The notes below the pieces were generated by a model. It searched no databases. It saw only the letters and a program-made list of their open reading frames with translations, and was not told the DNA's origin. 64,000 bases of DNA, from assembly GCA_964467585.1 (NCBI GenBank), contig CAYXRF010000005.1, positions 1 to 64,000 of the forward strand, in the 5' to 3' direction. Position numbers and translations under genes: made by a program. Numbering within the stretch: the stretch's first letter is position 1; each line of letters starts with the position of its first letter. Of this stretch, positions 1 to 7,852 are shown piece by piece. Origin of the DNA: CALVLD01 sp964467585. GTDB taxonomy: Bacteria > Bacillota > Clostridia > Christensenellales > CAG-138.

Positions 1-270
1 TATGGGTTTACCCATATATTGAATGGAATGACAGAGCATGGGGGTCTGCCCTGCCTAAATTCCGCAGGGATTTAGGCAAAACATTTTTTGCGAAGCAAAA
101 ATTGTTACGTCTCACCGCTCCATTCAACATCGTATGGGTTTACCCATATATTGAATGGAATGACAGAGCATGGGGGTCTTGCCCTGCCTAAAGCCCTTTG
201 GGATTTAGGCAGAACATTTTTTGCGAAGCGCAGCGAAGCAAAAATTGTTACGTCTCACCTCACCGCTCCG
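1..270. repeat. Tandem duplication, about 132-bp unit
   Basis: Positions 1-48 recur at 133-180, and 72-120 recur at about 205-268 with a small insertion, so two units lie head to tail. Each contains the palindrome atgggtttacccat and a hairpin around ccctgcctaaa/tttaggc. No convincing gene covers it. The stretch 271-388 up to the tRNA shows nothing I recognise. The first unit may be cut by the window edge. Confidence 0.8.
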
Positions 271-388
271 GTTCATGTGCAGAGCTTTTCTCCATATAGT
301 ATGAGGAATGATCAAGAGATGAGGATTCACCTGCGCGGTCCAAACGATATTTACGCATAACAGCCTTCTCTCAGCTATAGATTAATAT

Positions 389-463
389 GGCACCATAGCC
401 AAGCGGTAAGGCAGCGGTCTGCAAAATCGCCATTCTCCAGTTCGATTCTGGATGGTGCCTCCA
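389..463 (+). tRNA. tRNA-Cys (GCA)
   Basis: The acceptor stem ggcacca pairs with tggtgcc, followed by T and an encoded CCA end. The anticodon arm gcggt-ctgcaaa-atcgc shows anticodon GCA in a 7-nt loop, and the T arm reads ctccagttcgattctggat. A strong intrinsic terminator follows 8 bases later, so the tRNA is probably a single-gene transcript. I could not find a clear promoter upstream. Confidence 0.95.
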
Positions 464-471
464 CAAAACAA

Positions 472-498
472 AAAACGTCCCGAAGGGGACGTTTTTTA
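472..498 (+). terminator. Intrinsic terminator after tRNA-Cys
   Basis: The stem aacgtccc/gggacgtt with a short GAA-containing loop is followed directly by a run of six T. Confidence 0.85.
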
Positions 499-514
499 TA
501 TATCAAAGCACCGT

Positions 515-945
515 GTCCCTTAGTTGGCGACCCGCCCTCCCGTAAACACCCTTAGTTGGCGACCCGCCCTCCCGTAAACACCCTTAGTTGGCGACCCGCC
601 ATTCCTCAGCACCCATAGTTGGCGGCAAAAAACAAACTAAAGCTCTATGTGCGTCTTTTTACGCGCATAGAGCTAACCAACTTCAAGCTTAGTAGGCGGC
701 GTGAGCGAAGCGAACCCGGAGCGGAAGCGGAGGGCTCCCCCCGCGGGGGAGCTGATTTTGCAAGCGAAGCGCCGCAAAATCTGTGGGGGGATGTATAAAT
801 TCCGCAGCTTGTCTGTTGCCAAGCCCCTCAAAAGGTATAAGCCTCACACCCTTAGTAGTAGCCACACCAAACAACCTTAGTTGGCGACCGCTCAAGCCAA
901 ACACCCTTAGTTGACGATCCGCCGCCCGCAACAATCCCGTTTCAC
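515..945 (-). repeat. Hairpin-rich dispersed element, copy 1 (inverted relative to copies 2 and 3)
   Basis: The outer part is short tandem units around cttagttggcgaccc. The core holds a strong hairpin at 641-674 (agctctatgtgcgt ... acgcgcatagagct), a GC-rich block around gctccccccgcgggggagc, and a second hairpin built on gattttgc ... gcaaaatc near 752-781. The same core occurs at 25225-25615, 37892-38255 and 48611-48903. The distal end facing 850-945 carries extra cttagttg-type units and lacks the caaaggcataacctttgcc end seen in the other copies. Together with 946-1117, where I see nothing else, it fills the space between tRNA-Cys and tRNA-Lys. Confidence 0.85.
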
Positions 946-1117
946 AACGATCTGATTCTAACGGCGTTGCAGTTCACACCCGCCGCTTTTCGCCCGTACT
1001 TCCCGCCCATCGCTTTGCGTAAGCTGGTTCTATGCCAGCTCGTCCAACGCCGCAAGCCCTCGTTGCAATCAAAATATGGTTTTTTCCGCCATTCATCAAA
1101 TATATATTCCGCAAGGC

Positions 1118-1145
1118 TTGATTTTGCGCCACATCTGTGTATAAT
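1118..1145 (+). promoter_or_regulatory. Promoter of tRNA-Lys
   Basis: TTGATT at 1118-1123, a 16-bp spacer and TATAAT at 1140-1145. This places the start of transcription about 35 bases before the tRNA. Confidence 0.7.
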
Positions 1146-1186
1146 ATGTTCGTTAGCCAATGTGGCGTGTCCGCGGCGGCATTTAT

Positions 1187-1262
1187 GCACCCTTAGCTCA
1201 GTTGGTAGAGCACCTGACTCTTAATCAGGGTGTCTAGGGTTCGAGCCCCTAAGGGTGTACCA
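1187..1262 (+). tRNA. tRNA-Lys (CTT)
   Basis: The acceptor stem gcaccct pairs with agggtgt, then discriminator A and CCA. The D arm is agctcagttggtagagc and the anticodon arm cctga-ctcttaa-tcagg gives anticodon CTT. The 3' part of this gene (from 1242) is duplicated at 1449, a pattern typical of a tRNA used as an integration site. Confidence 0.95.
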
Positions 1263-1615
1263 ACAAGAATCGGTATCCGCGAGGATGCCGATTTTGNNNN
1301 NNNNNNNNNNNNNNNNNNNNNNNNNNNNNNNNNNNNNNNNNNNNNNNNNNNNNNNNNNNNNNNNNNNNNNNNNNNNNNNNNNNNNNNNNNNNNNNNAAGA
1401 AAGCGGCGATTGACCGAAGTAAAAGCGCCGAAAGGCGATTTTGCAAGACGAGCCCCTAAGGGTGTACCAACAAGAATCGGTATCCGCGAGGATGCCGATT
1501 TTGTTATATAAGGAACCCGAAGGGGCGAGAAGAGAGCCGCTTTCCATCCTGTGGATGAAAAAGAAAGCGGCGATTGACCGAAGTAAAAGCGCCGAAAGGC
1601 GATTTTGCAAGACGA
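1242..1615. repeat. Tandem repeat carrying the tRNA-Lys 3' end; candidate attachment site
   Basis: A 55-bp block that starts in the T arm of tRNA-Lys (1242-1296) is repeated exactly at 1449-1503. A second block at 1397-1451 is repeated at 1561-1615. Both offsets fit a 164-bp repeat unit (1449-1612), with the assembly gap falling inside the first unit. Duplicated tRNA 3' ends mark sites used by tyrosine recombinases, and a recombinase remnant lies directly beside this one. The tandem arrangement could instead come from later unequal crossing-over. Confidence 0.8.
1297..1396. other. Assembly gap (100 N)
   Basis: Exactly 100 N, so a placeholder. The repeat phase suggests the true gap is 57 bp, or 57 plus a multiple of 164 bp. 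Confidence 0.95.
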
Positions 1616-1789
1616 CATGTCAATACAATAATTCGTTGCAAAGTTATGTCTCAGCTTGTGCGGAGAAAGTGAAAAGCTGATTTTTTCCTTTGCCTTTGAA
1701 AACAGCTGCTTAATACAATTGTCGGTAATCGGCTCTCCGCGCCGACACACAAACATACAAGCGGTTATCTCATACGGACAATTACCCAA
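1616..1789 (-). pseudogene. Tyrosine recombinase (integrase) remnant
   Basis: About 58 codons resemble the C-terminal catalytic part of XerC/D-type or phage integrases. The piece includes FVCRRGEPITDNCIKQLF followed by SPHKLRHNFATNY, which holds the His and Arg of the HxxR catalytic motif. The N-terminal domains, the first catalytic Arg and the final Tyr segment are missing. Reading on, the frame enters the tRNA-Lys 3'-end repeat. The location, 350 bases from tRNA-Lys and facing it, is what a degraded integrative element would leave. It cannot be a functional recombinase. Confidence 0.75.
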
Positions 1790-1827
1790 GCCGAAGCCAC
1801 CCCATCAAAATATATGAATCATTCGTA

Positions 1828-1856
1828 TTGACATCATGATACGTCGGTTGTATAAT
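1828..1856 (+). promoter_or_regulatory. Consensus promoter of tRNA-Leu
   Basis: TTGACA at 1828-1833, exactly 17 bp, then TATAAT at 1851-1856. This is a perfect consensus 20 bases before the tRNA. Confidence 0.9.
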
Positions 1857-1876
1857 ATCAAACGCAATACGATTTT

Positions 1877-1959
1877 GCGGTCGTGGCGGAACAGGCAGAC
1901 GCGTACGTTTGAGGGGCGTATGGGAGACCGTATGGGTTCAAGTCCCATCGACCGCACCA
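1877..1959 (+). tRNA. tRNA-Leu (GAG)
   Basis: A class II tRNA with a long variable arm. The acceptor gcggtcg pairs with cgaccgc, followed by A and CCA. The anticodon loop ttgaggg lies between tacgt and gcgta, giving anticodon GAG. Confidence 0.93.
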
Positions 1960-1960
1960 G

Positions 1961-1991
1961 AAAAACCACTTCTTCGGAGGTGGTTTTTTTA
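1961..1991 (+). terminator. Terminator after tRNA-Leu
   Basis: The arms aaaccacttc and gaggtggttt form a hairpin that runs into a T7 tract. Confidence 0.85.
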
Positions 1992-2035
1992 TGGCCTTAG
2001 GTTTTACGGGCAAGCGAAATACGCAGGCGCTTCGG

Positions 2036-2065
2036 TTGCGCACCATGCTCTTGGCGTGGTATAAT
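2036..2065 (+). promoter_or_regulatory. Promoter of the GNAT gene
   Basis: TTGCGC at 2036-2041, an 18-bp spacer and TATAAT at 2060-2065, about 65 bases before the start codon. Confidence 0.55.
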
Positions 2066-2130
2066 GGGCATGACAAGGCGAAGACCTGCGAACAAACGCA
2101 GTTTGCCCCAACCGAAAGGAGATTTCTGCC

Positions 2131-2706
2131 ATGGAATTTTTCGAATTGGAGTGTAAAAGCGCACGACTGACCGTCCGACCGATAACCGCTGCCGACTATT
2201 CGTGCTTTGTTAAGGGGTTTGCGGGCTGTCTGCCTTCAAAAAACAGATTTGACGATGGCGCATTTGACACGGACTTTATGACTGTCGAATGGTTCAACAG
2301 GCTGCTCGAAAGACGTCTTGACGAAGCAAAGCAGGATTATTGCTATATGCTGAATATTTTTAGGAATTCAGACGGTCTTTCGATAGGATACTGCGACATA
2401 ACTCCCCACAGGCGAGAGTGCTTTCAGTACGCAAGGATAGGTTATACAATACATAATAATTACTGGGGAAGCGGTTATGCCACCGAATGCGTTTCAAACA
2501 TGATAAAAATTGGGTTTGATCAGCTTAATCTGCACCGACTTGAAGCGCATGTCAATTTGGACAATCCCGCATCAAAGCGCGTGCTGCAGAAATCGGGATT
2601 TTCCTATGAGGGGATTAGAAAATCCTTCATCTATGAGGATGGAATATGGACGGATAACGAGGTGTATTTCATCAATAATGACAATTGTAAGCCCGAGGAT
2701 GAGTAA
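2131..2706 (+). CDS. GNAT N-acetyltransferase, RimJ/RimL type
   Basis: This 191-residue protein has the length and layout of RimJ/RimL-like acetyltransferases, which move an acetyl group from acetyl-CoA to an amine, often a protein N terminus or a small molecule. The N-terminal strand reads LTVRPITAADY, a typical opening. The acetyl-CoA pyrophosphate-binding loop is seen in GYTIHNNYWGSGYATE at about residue 110, followed by the conserved LHRLEAHVNLDNPASKRVLQ and KSGFSYEG. The ATG is chosen because AAAGGAG lies 8 bases upstream. The gene stands alone, with a tRNA terminator before it and no gene within 850 bases after it. The substrate cannot be told from sequence. Confidence 0.9.
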   Translation: MEFFELECKSARLTVRPITAADYSCFVKGFAGCLPSKNRFDDGAFDTDFMTVEWFNRLLERRLDEAKQDYCYMLNIFRNSDGLSIGYCDITPHRRECFQYARIGYTIHNNYWGSGYATECVSNMIKIGFDQLNLHRLEAHVNLDNPASKRVLQKSGFSYEGIRKSFIYEDGIWTDNEVYFINNDNCKPEDE

Positions 2707-3048
2707 GCGGACGGTCAAATGTGATTGGAGCTTTGGCGCATCAGGCTTTTGATTGTTCTGTCGCAGCTTTTCTCAAAATTCACATCCTCTCCCAAAGAGA
2801 CTTCTGCGGGCTGCATCCGTCAAGGCGCCGACCCGTATTTCCGCTTGATAATTATCGGGCAATTTTTAAGAAACCGCATGACGTCTTAACATTTAACGCC
2901 ATGATATGACGCATGAAAACAGCAGAATAACGTAAATAAACATAACATATAATATAACAATGGGCATGGTGCACAAACGCAAATCGAGTATTCATTTGCA
3001 AGACGTACAATCCTCAAATTTTCGAACAGTGAAATTCCTTTTATACGC
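2707..3048. other. Gene-free stretch
   Basis: I see no supported gene, RNA or clear terminator here. The second half is AT-rich compared with its surroundings. Confidence 0.5.
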
Positions 3049-3077
3049 TTGCACTTCGATACCTCTTTTGTTATAAT
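3049..3077 (+). promoter_or_regulatory. Probable promoter upstream of the 16-bp repeat array
   Basis: TTGCAC at 3049-3054, 17 bp, TATAAT at 3072-3077. If used for the gene at 3559, the transcript would carry a leader of about 470 bases that includes the whole tandem array. Confidence 0.55.
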
Positions 3078-3106
3078 TATATAATGAGGTCCGGGATGCA
3101 CATTTT

Positions 3107-3515
3107 GCTGCGGCTTGAGTGATTTTGCGGCCGACGGGCGGACAAGCTTGACGGGCTGACGGGCAACGGACTTACCTTCGGACGGACTTACCTTCGGACG
3201 GACTTACCTTCGGACGGACTTACCTTCGGACGTACTTACCTTCGGACGTGCTTACCTTCGGACGGGCTTACCTTCGGACGGGCTGACGGGTGGACGTGCT
3301 TACCTTCGGACGTACTTACCTTCTGACGTGCTGACCTTCGGACGTACTTACCTCCGGACGGGCTGACGGGTGGACGTACTTACCTTCGGACGTGCTTACC
3401 TGCGGACGCATGACGGGCGACTGTCGGCGGCGGGCAAGCGGCTGCGGCTTGAGTGATTTTGCGGCGGACAGGCAGACAAGCGGACGGGCTTGCCTTCGGA
3501 TGCGTGACGGGTCAA
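3107..3515. repeat. Degenerate 16-bp tandem array between short direct repeats
   Basis: Roughly fifteen to twenty copies or part copies of a 16-bp unit, close to gacggacttaccttcg, run from about 3165 to 3415 with variants such as gacgtgcttaccttcg. The array is bracketed by a direct repeat of gctgcggcttgagtgatttt and following bases at 3107-3130 and 3441-3464. The 16-bp period is not a multiple of three, so it is unlikely to be coding. There are no spacers, so it is not a CRISPR array. Confidence 0.8.
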
Positions 3516-3558
3516 CGTGTTTTTGAAATCATTATTATACCGTAAAGGAGTTATTAAT

Positions 3559-5598
3559 ATGGCATTTTGTATGAATTGTGGTGCGCAGTTATCCGACGGA
3601 GTAAAATTCTGTGATAATTGCGGCACACCCGTGCGGGCTCAACAGTCCGCACAGCCCGCGCAGGGGTACAACGCTCCCGCGCAGCCCGCGCAGGGGTACA
3701 ACGCTCCCGCACAGCCCGCGCAGGGGTACAACGCTCCTGCACAGCCCGCGCAGGGGTACAACGCTCCCGCGCAGCCCGCGCAGGGGTACAACGNNNNNNN
3801 NNNNNNNNNNNNNNNNNNNNNNNNNNNNNNNNNNNNNNNNNNNNNNNNNNNNNNNNNNNNNNNNNNNNNNNNNNNNNNNNNNNNNNNNNNNNNGCAGCCC
3901 GCGCAGGGGTACAACGCTCCCGCGCAGCCCGCGCAGGGGTACAACGCTTCCGCACAGCCCGCGCAGGGGTACAACGCTCCCGCGCAGGGGTACAACGCTC
4001 CCGCACAGCCGGCGCAGGGGTACAACGCTCCCGCACAGCCGGCGCAGGGGTACAACGCTCCCGCACAGCCGGCGCAGAAAAAGCCCTTTAATTGGAAGAT
4101 ACTGCTGATTATCGGCGGCGCGGCGTTGGTTGTGGCGCTTGCAGTTGTGCTGATTGTTGTATTTGTCGGCAAAAAGTCCGACAACGATGATATGCTCGGC
4201 ACATATTACGGAACTACATGTTCGTGGCTGGGGCTTTCGTCTCCGTTCGATGGCAGTGTAACGCTCGATAAGGACGGCAAGGGCACGATAATTCTCAACG
4301 GAGAAACAACTTCAATCACGTGGAAGCTCAGCGGCAAGCGGTTCACCCTCACAATGAACGGTGAGGATTGCAGCGGCACGCTGAAGGATGATGTGCTTGT
4401 TATAGACGTTGGCGGCGTTGGTATTAAATACACGTTTGTCAAGAGCGACACAAAGCCTGTTGATCCTATCACGGCGATACTCGGCAAATATTACATGGTG
4501 TCCGGCGAAGAAGACGGAACAACGGTTGAAATGCACGATGGCTATATTGAGCTGCTTGCGGACGGCACCGGCAGCATGCAGTTTTTCGATGAGACAACTC
4601 AGTTCAATTGGACATTTGAGGATGATGTGCTGACAATCACTGTCGAGGGAGAATCCGCAACCGCTACCATAGCGGATGGGGTTATGACACTTTCGCTTGA
4701 GGAGAGCCTTGTGCTTGTTTTTGACAAGAGCTACATTCCGGTTGAGCCGACGGCACAGCCCGTAAGCGATGATGTGCGTACAGGCGCATATGTCATATCG
4801 GCATACTCCTATTATGGTGTGGATTATTCGACGTCTGAGCTTGAGGATTACGGTATGTCGCATTGGTACATATGGTTCAAGGCGGATGGCACAGGCGTTT
4901 TCAACGGGGGCAGTGAATTTGACTTCACTTGGGCAGACGGGAATCTTACGATACCCGATTTCTGGACAACTGATTTTACCTATTATATGGAGGACGACAC
5001 GATAACGATTTCCTCCGACGAGCTTACCATTGGCTTTGAATATTACGGTGAGGAGCCGCCCGTAAATCCGTTTGCCAATTCAGACGAAACGCTTTCGGGC
5101 TGGTGGTACGGTTGGGTGAAGGAGAGCGAATCGTGGGGCGGACGCGAGGACGCCTTCTACGATGCGTGGTTCCGCGTTGCAACTATCAGCAGCGGCAAGT
5201 ATATGGAGGTCTACTACATTGACAAATCCGAAAACTATGCCATAGTGTCAATGTACATTGACGACACAACGGACGACAGGCATTGCGTTCCCGTGATTGG
5301 CTATAAGGACGCATGGGTTTTTGAAACCTATCTGAGTGCAAGCGACACAAGCGCCGCGGATGCGTTTACATTCTCCGTTGCGGATGACGGCAGTGTCAGC
5401 TTCAGCTATGACTATGTCAACAGTGACGGCAGCTCGGGCTGCTATGTGGAGTTTTTCTTCCGCAAGGAGGGTGCGCCGTGGAACACCGGAGTTGATATTC
5501 TCCCGCCGGGCTATGACGACTACATTATCGGCGGATTCAGCCACGCAAGTCTCGTTGTGCCGCCCTGTGTGCTTCCCCAAAGGCAGGAAGTTGCGTGA
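3559..5598 (+). CDS. Zinc-ribbon membrane protein with QGYNAPAQPA repeats
   Basis: The protein begins with a small zinc ribbon (CMNC at residues 4-7, CDNC at 18-21). A cytoplasmic linker follows, made of repeats of the ten residues QGYNAPAQPA (30-bp DNA unit, at least ten copies around the gap). Then comes one strong membrane helix (LLIIGGAALVVALAVVLIVV) and an external region of about 450 residues. That region has three loosely repeated beta-rich segments of the form DGTG...F.W...LTI. The start at 3559 follows AAAGGAG by 9 bases; an in-frame ATG at 3517 has no such site. The repeat number, and so the true length, is unknown because 100 N fall inside it. A smaller protein of the same plan lies at 43718. 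I do not know its function. The shape suggests an envelope protein with a cytoplasmic zinc-ribbon head. Confidence 0.85.
   Translation: MAFCMNCGAQLSDGVKFCDNCGTPVRAQQSAQPAQGYNAPAQPAQGYNAPAQPAQGYNAPAQPAQGYNAPAQPAQGYNXXXXXXXXXXXXXXXXXXXXXXXXXXXXXXXXXXQPAQGYNAPAQPAQGYNASAQPAQGYNAPAQGYNAPAQPAQGYNAPAQPAQGYNAPAQPAQKKPFNWKILLIIGGAALVVALAVVLIVVFVGKKSDNDDMLGTYYGTTCSWLGLSSPFDGSVTLDKDGKGTIILNGETTSITWKLSGKRFTLTMNGEDCSGTLKDDVLVIDVGGVGIKYTFVKSDTKPVDPITAILGKYYMVSGEEDGTTVEMHDGYIELLADGTGSMQFFDETTQFNWTFEDDVLTITVEGESATATIADGVMTLSLEESLVLVFDKSYIPVEPTAQPVSDDVRTGAYVISAYSYYGVDYSTSELEDYGMSHWYIWFKADGTGVFNGGSEFDFTWADGNLTIPDFWTTDFTYYMEDDTITISSDELTIGFEYYGEEPPVNPFANSDETLSGWWYGWVKESESWGGREDAFYDAWFRVATISSGKYMEVYYIDKSENYAIVSMYIDDTTDDRHCVPVIGYKDAWVFETYLSASDTSAADAFTFSVADDGSVSFSYDYVNSDGSSGCYVEFFFRKEGAPWNTGVDILPPGYDDYIIGGFSHASLVVPPCVLPQRQEVA
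3794..3893. other. Assembly gap (100 N) inside the repeat region
   Basis: Exactly 100 N inside the 30-bp tandem repeat. The repeat phase before and after differs by 3 bases, so the real gap length is not 100. Frame is kept across it only by chance of the placeholder. Confidence 0.95.
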
Positions 5599-5653
5599 CA
5601 ATGTGATAACTTGAATTGCCGCAGGGCATAATTGCCCGATAAAGCACAATTCC

Positions 5654-5697
5654 AACGCCGCGTATGCGCCGATAACAGGGCGAATGCGCGGCGTTTT
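5654..5697 (+). terminator. Hairpin after the zinc-ribbon gene
   Basis: The arms aacgccgcg and cgcggcgtt with further internal pairing (gcgcc/gggcg) are followed by TTTTA. It probably ends the transcript of the gene at 3559. Confidence 0.65.
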
Positions 5698-5764
5698 ATC
5701 GCCTGACCTGCATCCGTTTTGCGCCGCACAGCGCGATTATACTCAATCAACAATCGGTCAAAAC

Positions 5765-5829
5765 TGTGGATAACTCTGCTTTTTGGCGTGAAATAGGTAT
5801 TATTTCTGTGGATAACTTTGTGGAAACTT
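5765..5829. other. Cluster of DnaA-box-like sites
   Basis: TGTGGATAAC occurs twice (5765-5774 and 5807-5816), followed by tgtggaaac at 5820-5828, all on the same strand. TGTGGATAA is the complement of the classical DnaA box TTATCCACA. No dnaA, dnaN or rpmH gene is nearby, so this could be a DnaA-titrating or regulatory cluster rather than an origin. The rest of 5698-6063 shows no gene. Confidence 0.55.
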
Positions 5830-6063
5830 TGGAAAACAAGACATTGCGACAAATTATGACTTTTATTTACAGAAGCTTGTATCGGACGGGGAGGAAGGGA
5901 CGTTTCAGGGTATGCTGCTGCATTTGCTTAAATGGGCAGGACGAACGCAGCGCCGCCTGCGCAAAAAATAAAAAATGCTTGGAGCCACACAAATCCCACG
6001 CAAAACAAAAATATTTCCCGGGAAATAATCGCCGCACGGTCTGATATTCCGCGCTCTGCGTAA

Positions 6064-7053
6064 TTATGACGAGGCGTCCGCGTGCCCGCTGCCTTCCGCG
6101 TGCCCGCTGCCCGACACAAGCTCATCAACCCTGCGGCTGCCAAGCTTTTTAAGAGCGGCAATATAATAATCAGGCAGTGGGGCGAAAAAGGTCATTCGTT
6201 CGCCCGTTGTGGGGTGCAAAAAGCTAAGCTCGCCCGCGTGCAGCGCCTGCCCGTCAAAGCCCAGCCGATTTTTTGCCTGCCCGTAAACGGCGTCGCCCAC
6301 TATCGGGTGCTTAATATACGCCATGTGAACGCGTATCTGGTGCGTTCTGCCCGTTTCAAGCACTACGCGCAGCAGCGTATAATCCGAAAATCGCTCCAAC
6401 ACCTCATAATGCGTAATCGCACTTCGCCCCAACGGGTCAACCGCCATGCGCTTGCGGTCGGCGCGGCTTCTTGCAATCGGCTTGTCAACAGTGCCGCTGT
6501 CCTCCCTAAAATTGCCAACGCAAAGCGCATAATATATCCTTGAAACCGAATGGGTTTTAAGCTGTGCCGAAAGAGCGGCGTGCGCGGCGTCGTTTTTTGC
6601 CACAACAAGCAATCCCGAGGTCAGCTTGTCTATCCTGTGAACAATACCGGGGCGAAGCTCCCCACCCACGCCAGAAAGGTCGTGTATGTGAAACATCAGC
6701 GCGTTTACAAGAGTGCCGTTTGGGTTGCCCGCAGCAGGATGAACAACCATGCCCTGCGGCTTGTTGATAACCGCAACCGCCGTATCCTGATACACAATAT
6801 TAATAGGAATATTCTCCGGCGTAATTTCGGTAATTGAGGGTGGAGGAAGCGTAACCTCGACAGCATCCCCCGCCTTGACACGAGAGGAGGGCTTTGCCTC
6901 ACGCCCGTTAAGCGTGAGATCGCCGCACTCAATAAGCCTGCGTACCGCCGTGCGCGAAAGCTGCGTGTGCGCGGCAACATAGCCGTCAAGCCGTTCGCCG
7001 TCGGCGTCGGCGATAAGCTCGATTGTTGAAAAGTCAAGCGTGTCAGTTCCCAT
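6064..7053 (-). CDS. rluD: Pseudouridine synthase, RluD family
   Basis: This 329-residue RluA/RluD-type enzyme isomerises uridine to pseudouridine in 23S rRNA. An S4 RNA-binding domain is at the N terminus (LDGYVAAHTQLSRTAVRRLI, then GDLTLNGREAKPSSRVKAGD). The catalytic domain has the signature HRIDKLTSGLLVVAKN with the catalytic Asp, and later GRTHQIRVHMAY and HPIVGDAVYG. The last 20 residues (SGSGHAEGSGHADAS) are a low-complexity tail. The ATG at 7053 overlaps the 3' end of lspA by 11 bases, so the two are translationally coupled, an order common in Firmicutes. An open frame runs further upstream inside lspA but has no homology. Confidence 0.93.
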   Translation of the reverse strand: MGTDTLDFSTIELIADADGERLDGYVAAHTQLSRTAVRRLIECGDLTLNGREAKPSSRVKAGDAVEVTLPPPSITEITPENIPINIVYQDTAVAVINKPQGMVVHPAAGNPNGTLVNALMFHIHDLSGVGGELRPGIVHRIDKLTSGLLVVAKNDAAHAALSAQLKTHSVSRIYYALCVGNFREDSGTVDKPIARSRADRKRMAVDPLGRSAITHYEVLERFSDYTLLRVVLETGRTHQIRVHMAYIKHPIVGDAVYGQAKNRLGFDGQALHAGELSFLHPTTGERMTFFAPLPDYYIAALKKLGSRRVDELVSGSGHAEGSGHADASS

Positions 7054-7726
7054 CACTGTCTGAACCGTTGTCCGCGTCCGCTGCCTGCACGGGCTTGACG
7101 TCGTTTTGCGTTGATTCATCCGCGTCCGCGCAGCTTTCACCGTCATCGCCCGCGCCGCCGTCACTATCCGCGCTGCCGTCAACATCACCGTCCTTGTCAC
7201 TATCCGTTTCGTTCTCAGCTTCAGCCGTGCCGCCGTGCTTTCCACCCTTCTTTTTTTCAAAGATAGAATCGAAAAAATGTGAGCCGGAGCTTGTAAAAAG
7301 CAAAGCCGCGGCAAGCAGCACGCCGCCTATGGTTATCGCCGCGTCCGCAACGTTGAAAGTGGGAAAAGAGATGAACTCGGTCTGTATAAAGTCGCGCACA
7401 TAGCCGATGAACACCCTGTCGATAAGGTTGCCGACAGCGCCCGAAATAACAAGCGCAAGTGACAGCTGCATAAAGCGGGGCATTGATTTTCTCCACTTGA
7501 TAAAAGCAAATATCAGCAGTCCCACCGCAATGACCGAAAAAATCGTCAGCGCGATTGTCGCACCCTTGACGTCTCCCAAAAAGCCCCACGCCATGCCGTA
7601 ATTTGACTGGTATTCAAAGCGCAGCACGCCCGGGATAACCTCAACGCTTTTCTGAAACAGCAGTATTTTTGTAAGCTGATCAACACCCACAATAAACAAA
7701 ACTATACCCAAGCATATAAAAAGCAT
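7043..7726 (-). CDS. lspA: Signal peptidase II with acidic C-terminal tail
   Basis: LspA cleaves lipoprotein signal peptides in the membrane after diacylglyceryl transfer. Four hydrophobic helices are visible. The two catalytic aspartates lie in GAVGNLIDRVFIGYVRDF and FNVADAAI, and QSNYGMAWGF is the conserved loop. The start at 7726 follows GAAAGGACTTGAG; an upstream in-frame ATG at 7783 is not supported. The protein has 227 residues, where family members are usually near 150-170. The extra roughly 65 residues form a hydrophilic tail very rich in Asp, Glu, Ser and Gly. The tail is in frame and ends at the rluD start. Whether it has a function is unknown. Confidence 0.93.
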   Translation of the reverse strand: MLFICLGIVLFIVGVDQLTKILLFQKSVEVIPGVLRFEYQSNYGMAWGFLGDVKGATIALTIFSVIAVGLLIFAFIKWRKSMPRFMQLSLALVISGAVGNLIDRVFIGYVRDFIQTEFISFPTFNVADAAITIGGVLLAAALLFTSSGSHFFDSIFEKKKGGKHGGTAEAENETDSDKDGDVDGSADSDGGAGDDGESCADADESTQNDVKPVQAADADNGSDSDGN

Positions 7727-7779
7727 CTCAAGTCCTTTCAGCCGTGCGCGCAGGGGCATTTTGCCAAATCGGCGCACGG

Positions 7780-7846
7780 GCAAAAAATATTATGTCTATT
7801 TTAACATCCATACATGGTTGCTTGCAAGCATATTGCATGATAAAAT
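7780..7846. promoter_or_regulatory. Divergent promoter region between lspA and the L,D-transpeptidase gene
   Basis: On the plus strand TTGCTT (7818-7823), 17 bp and TAAAAT (7841-7846) end only 6 bases before the ATG at 7853, which would give an almost leaderless mRNA. On the minus strand a TTGCAA element with an 18-bp spacer to TAAAAT lies in the same interval and could serve lspA-rluD. Confidence 0.45.
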
Positions 7847-7852
7847 AGCTGT

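Noticed and set aside
88..360. Open frame of 90 codons at the window start
   Set aside because: It runs through a tandem repeat, has no ribosome site and resembles no family I know.
689..934. Open frame shared by the dispersed elements (also 25225-25443 and 48686-48874)
   Set aside because: It follows the hairpin structure, lacks a ribosome site, and copy 3 carries a frameshift. The conservation is better explained by the DNA repeat.
3107..3515. CRISPR array
   Set aside because: The 16-bp units are contiguous without spacers, and no cas gene is present. The 30-bp units at 3661-4070 are coding repeats.
3554..4202. Several open frames in other phases of the QGYN repeat
   Set aside because: They arise from the periodic 30-bp DNA unit; only the frame with the zinc ribbon and membrane helix has a ribosome site.
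5698..6063. Replication origin
   Set aside because: DnaA-like boxes are present, but no AT-rich unwinding element or replication gene was identified, so only the boxes are reported.
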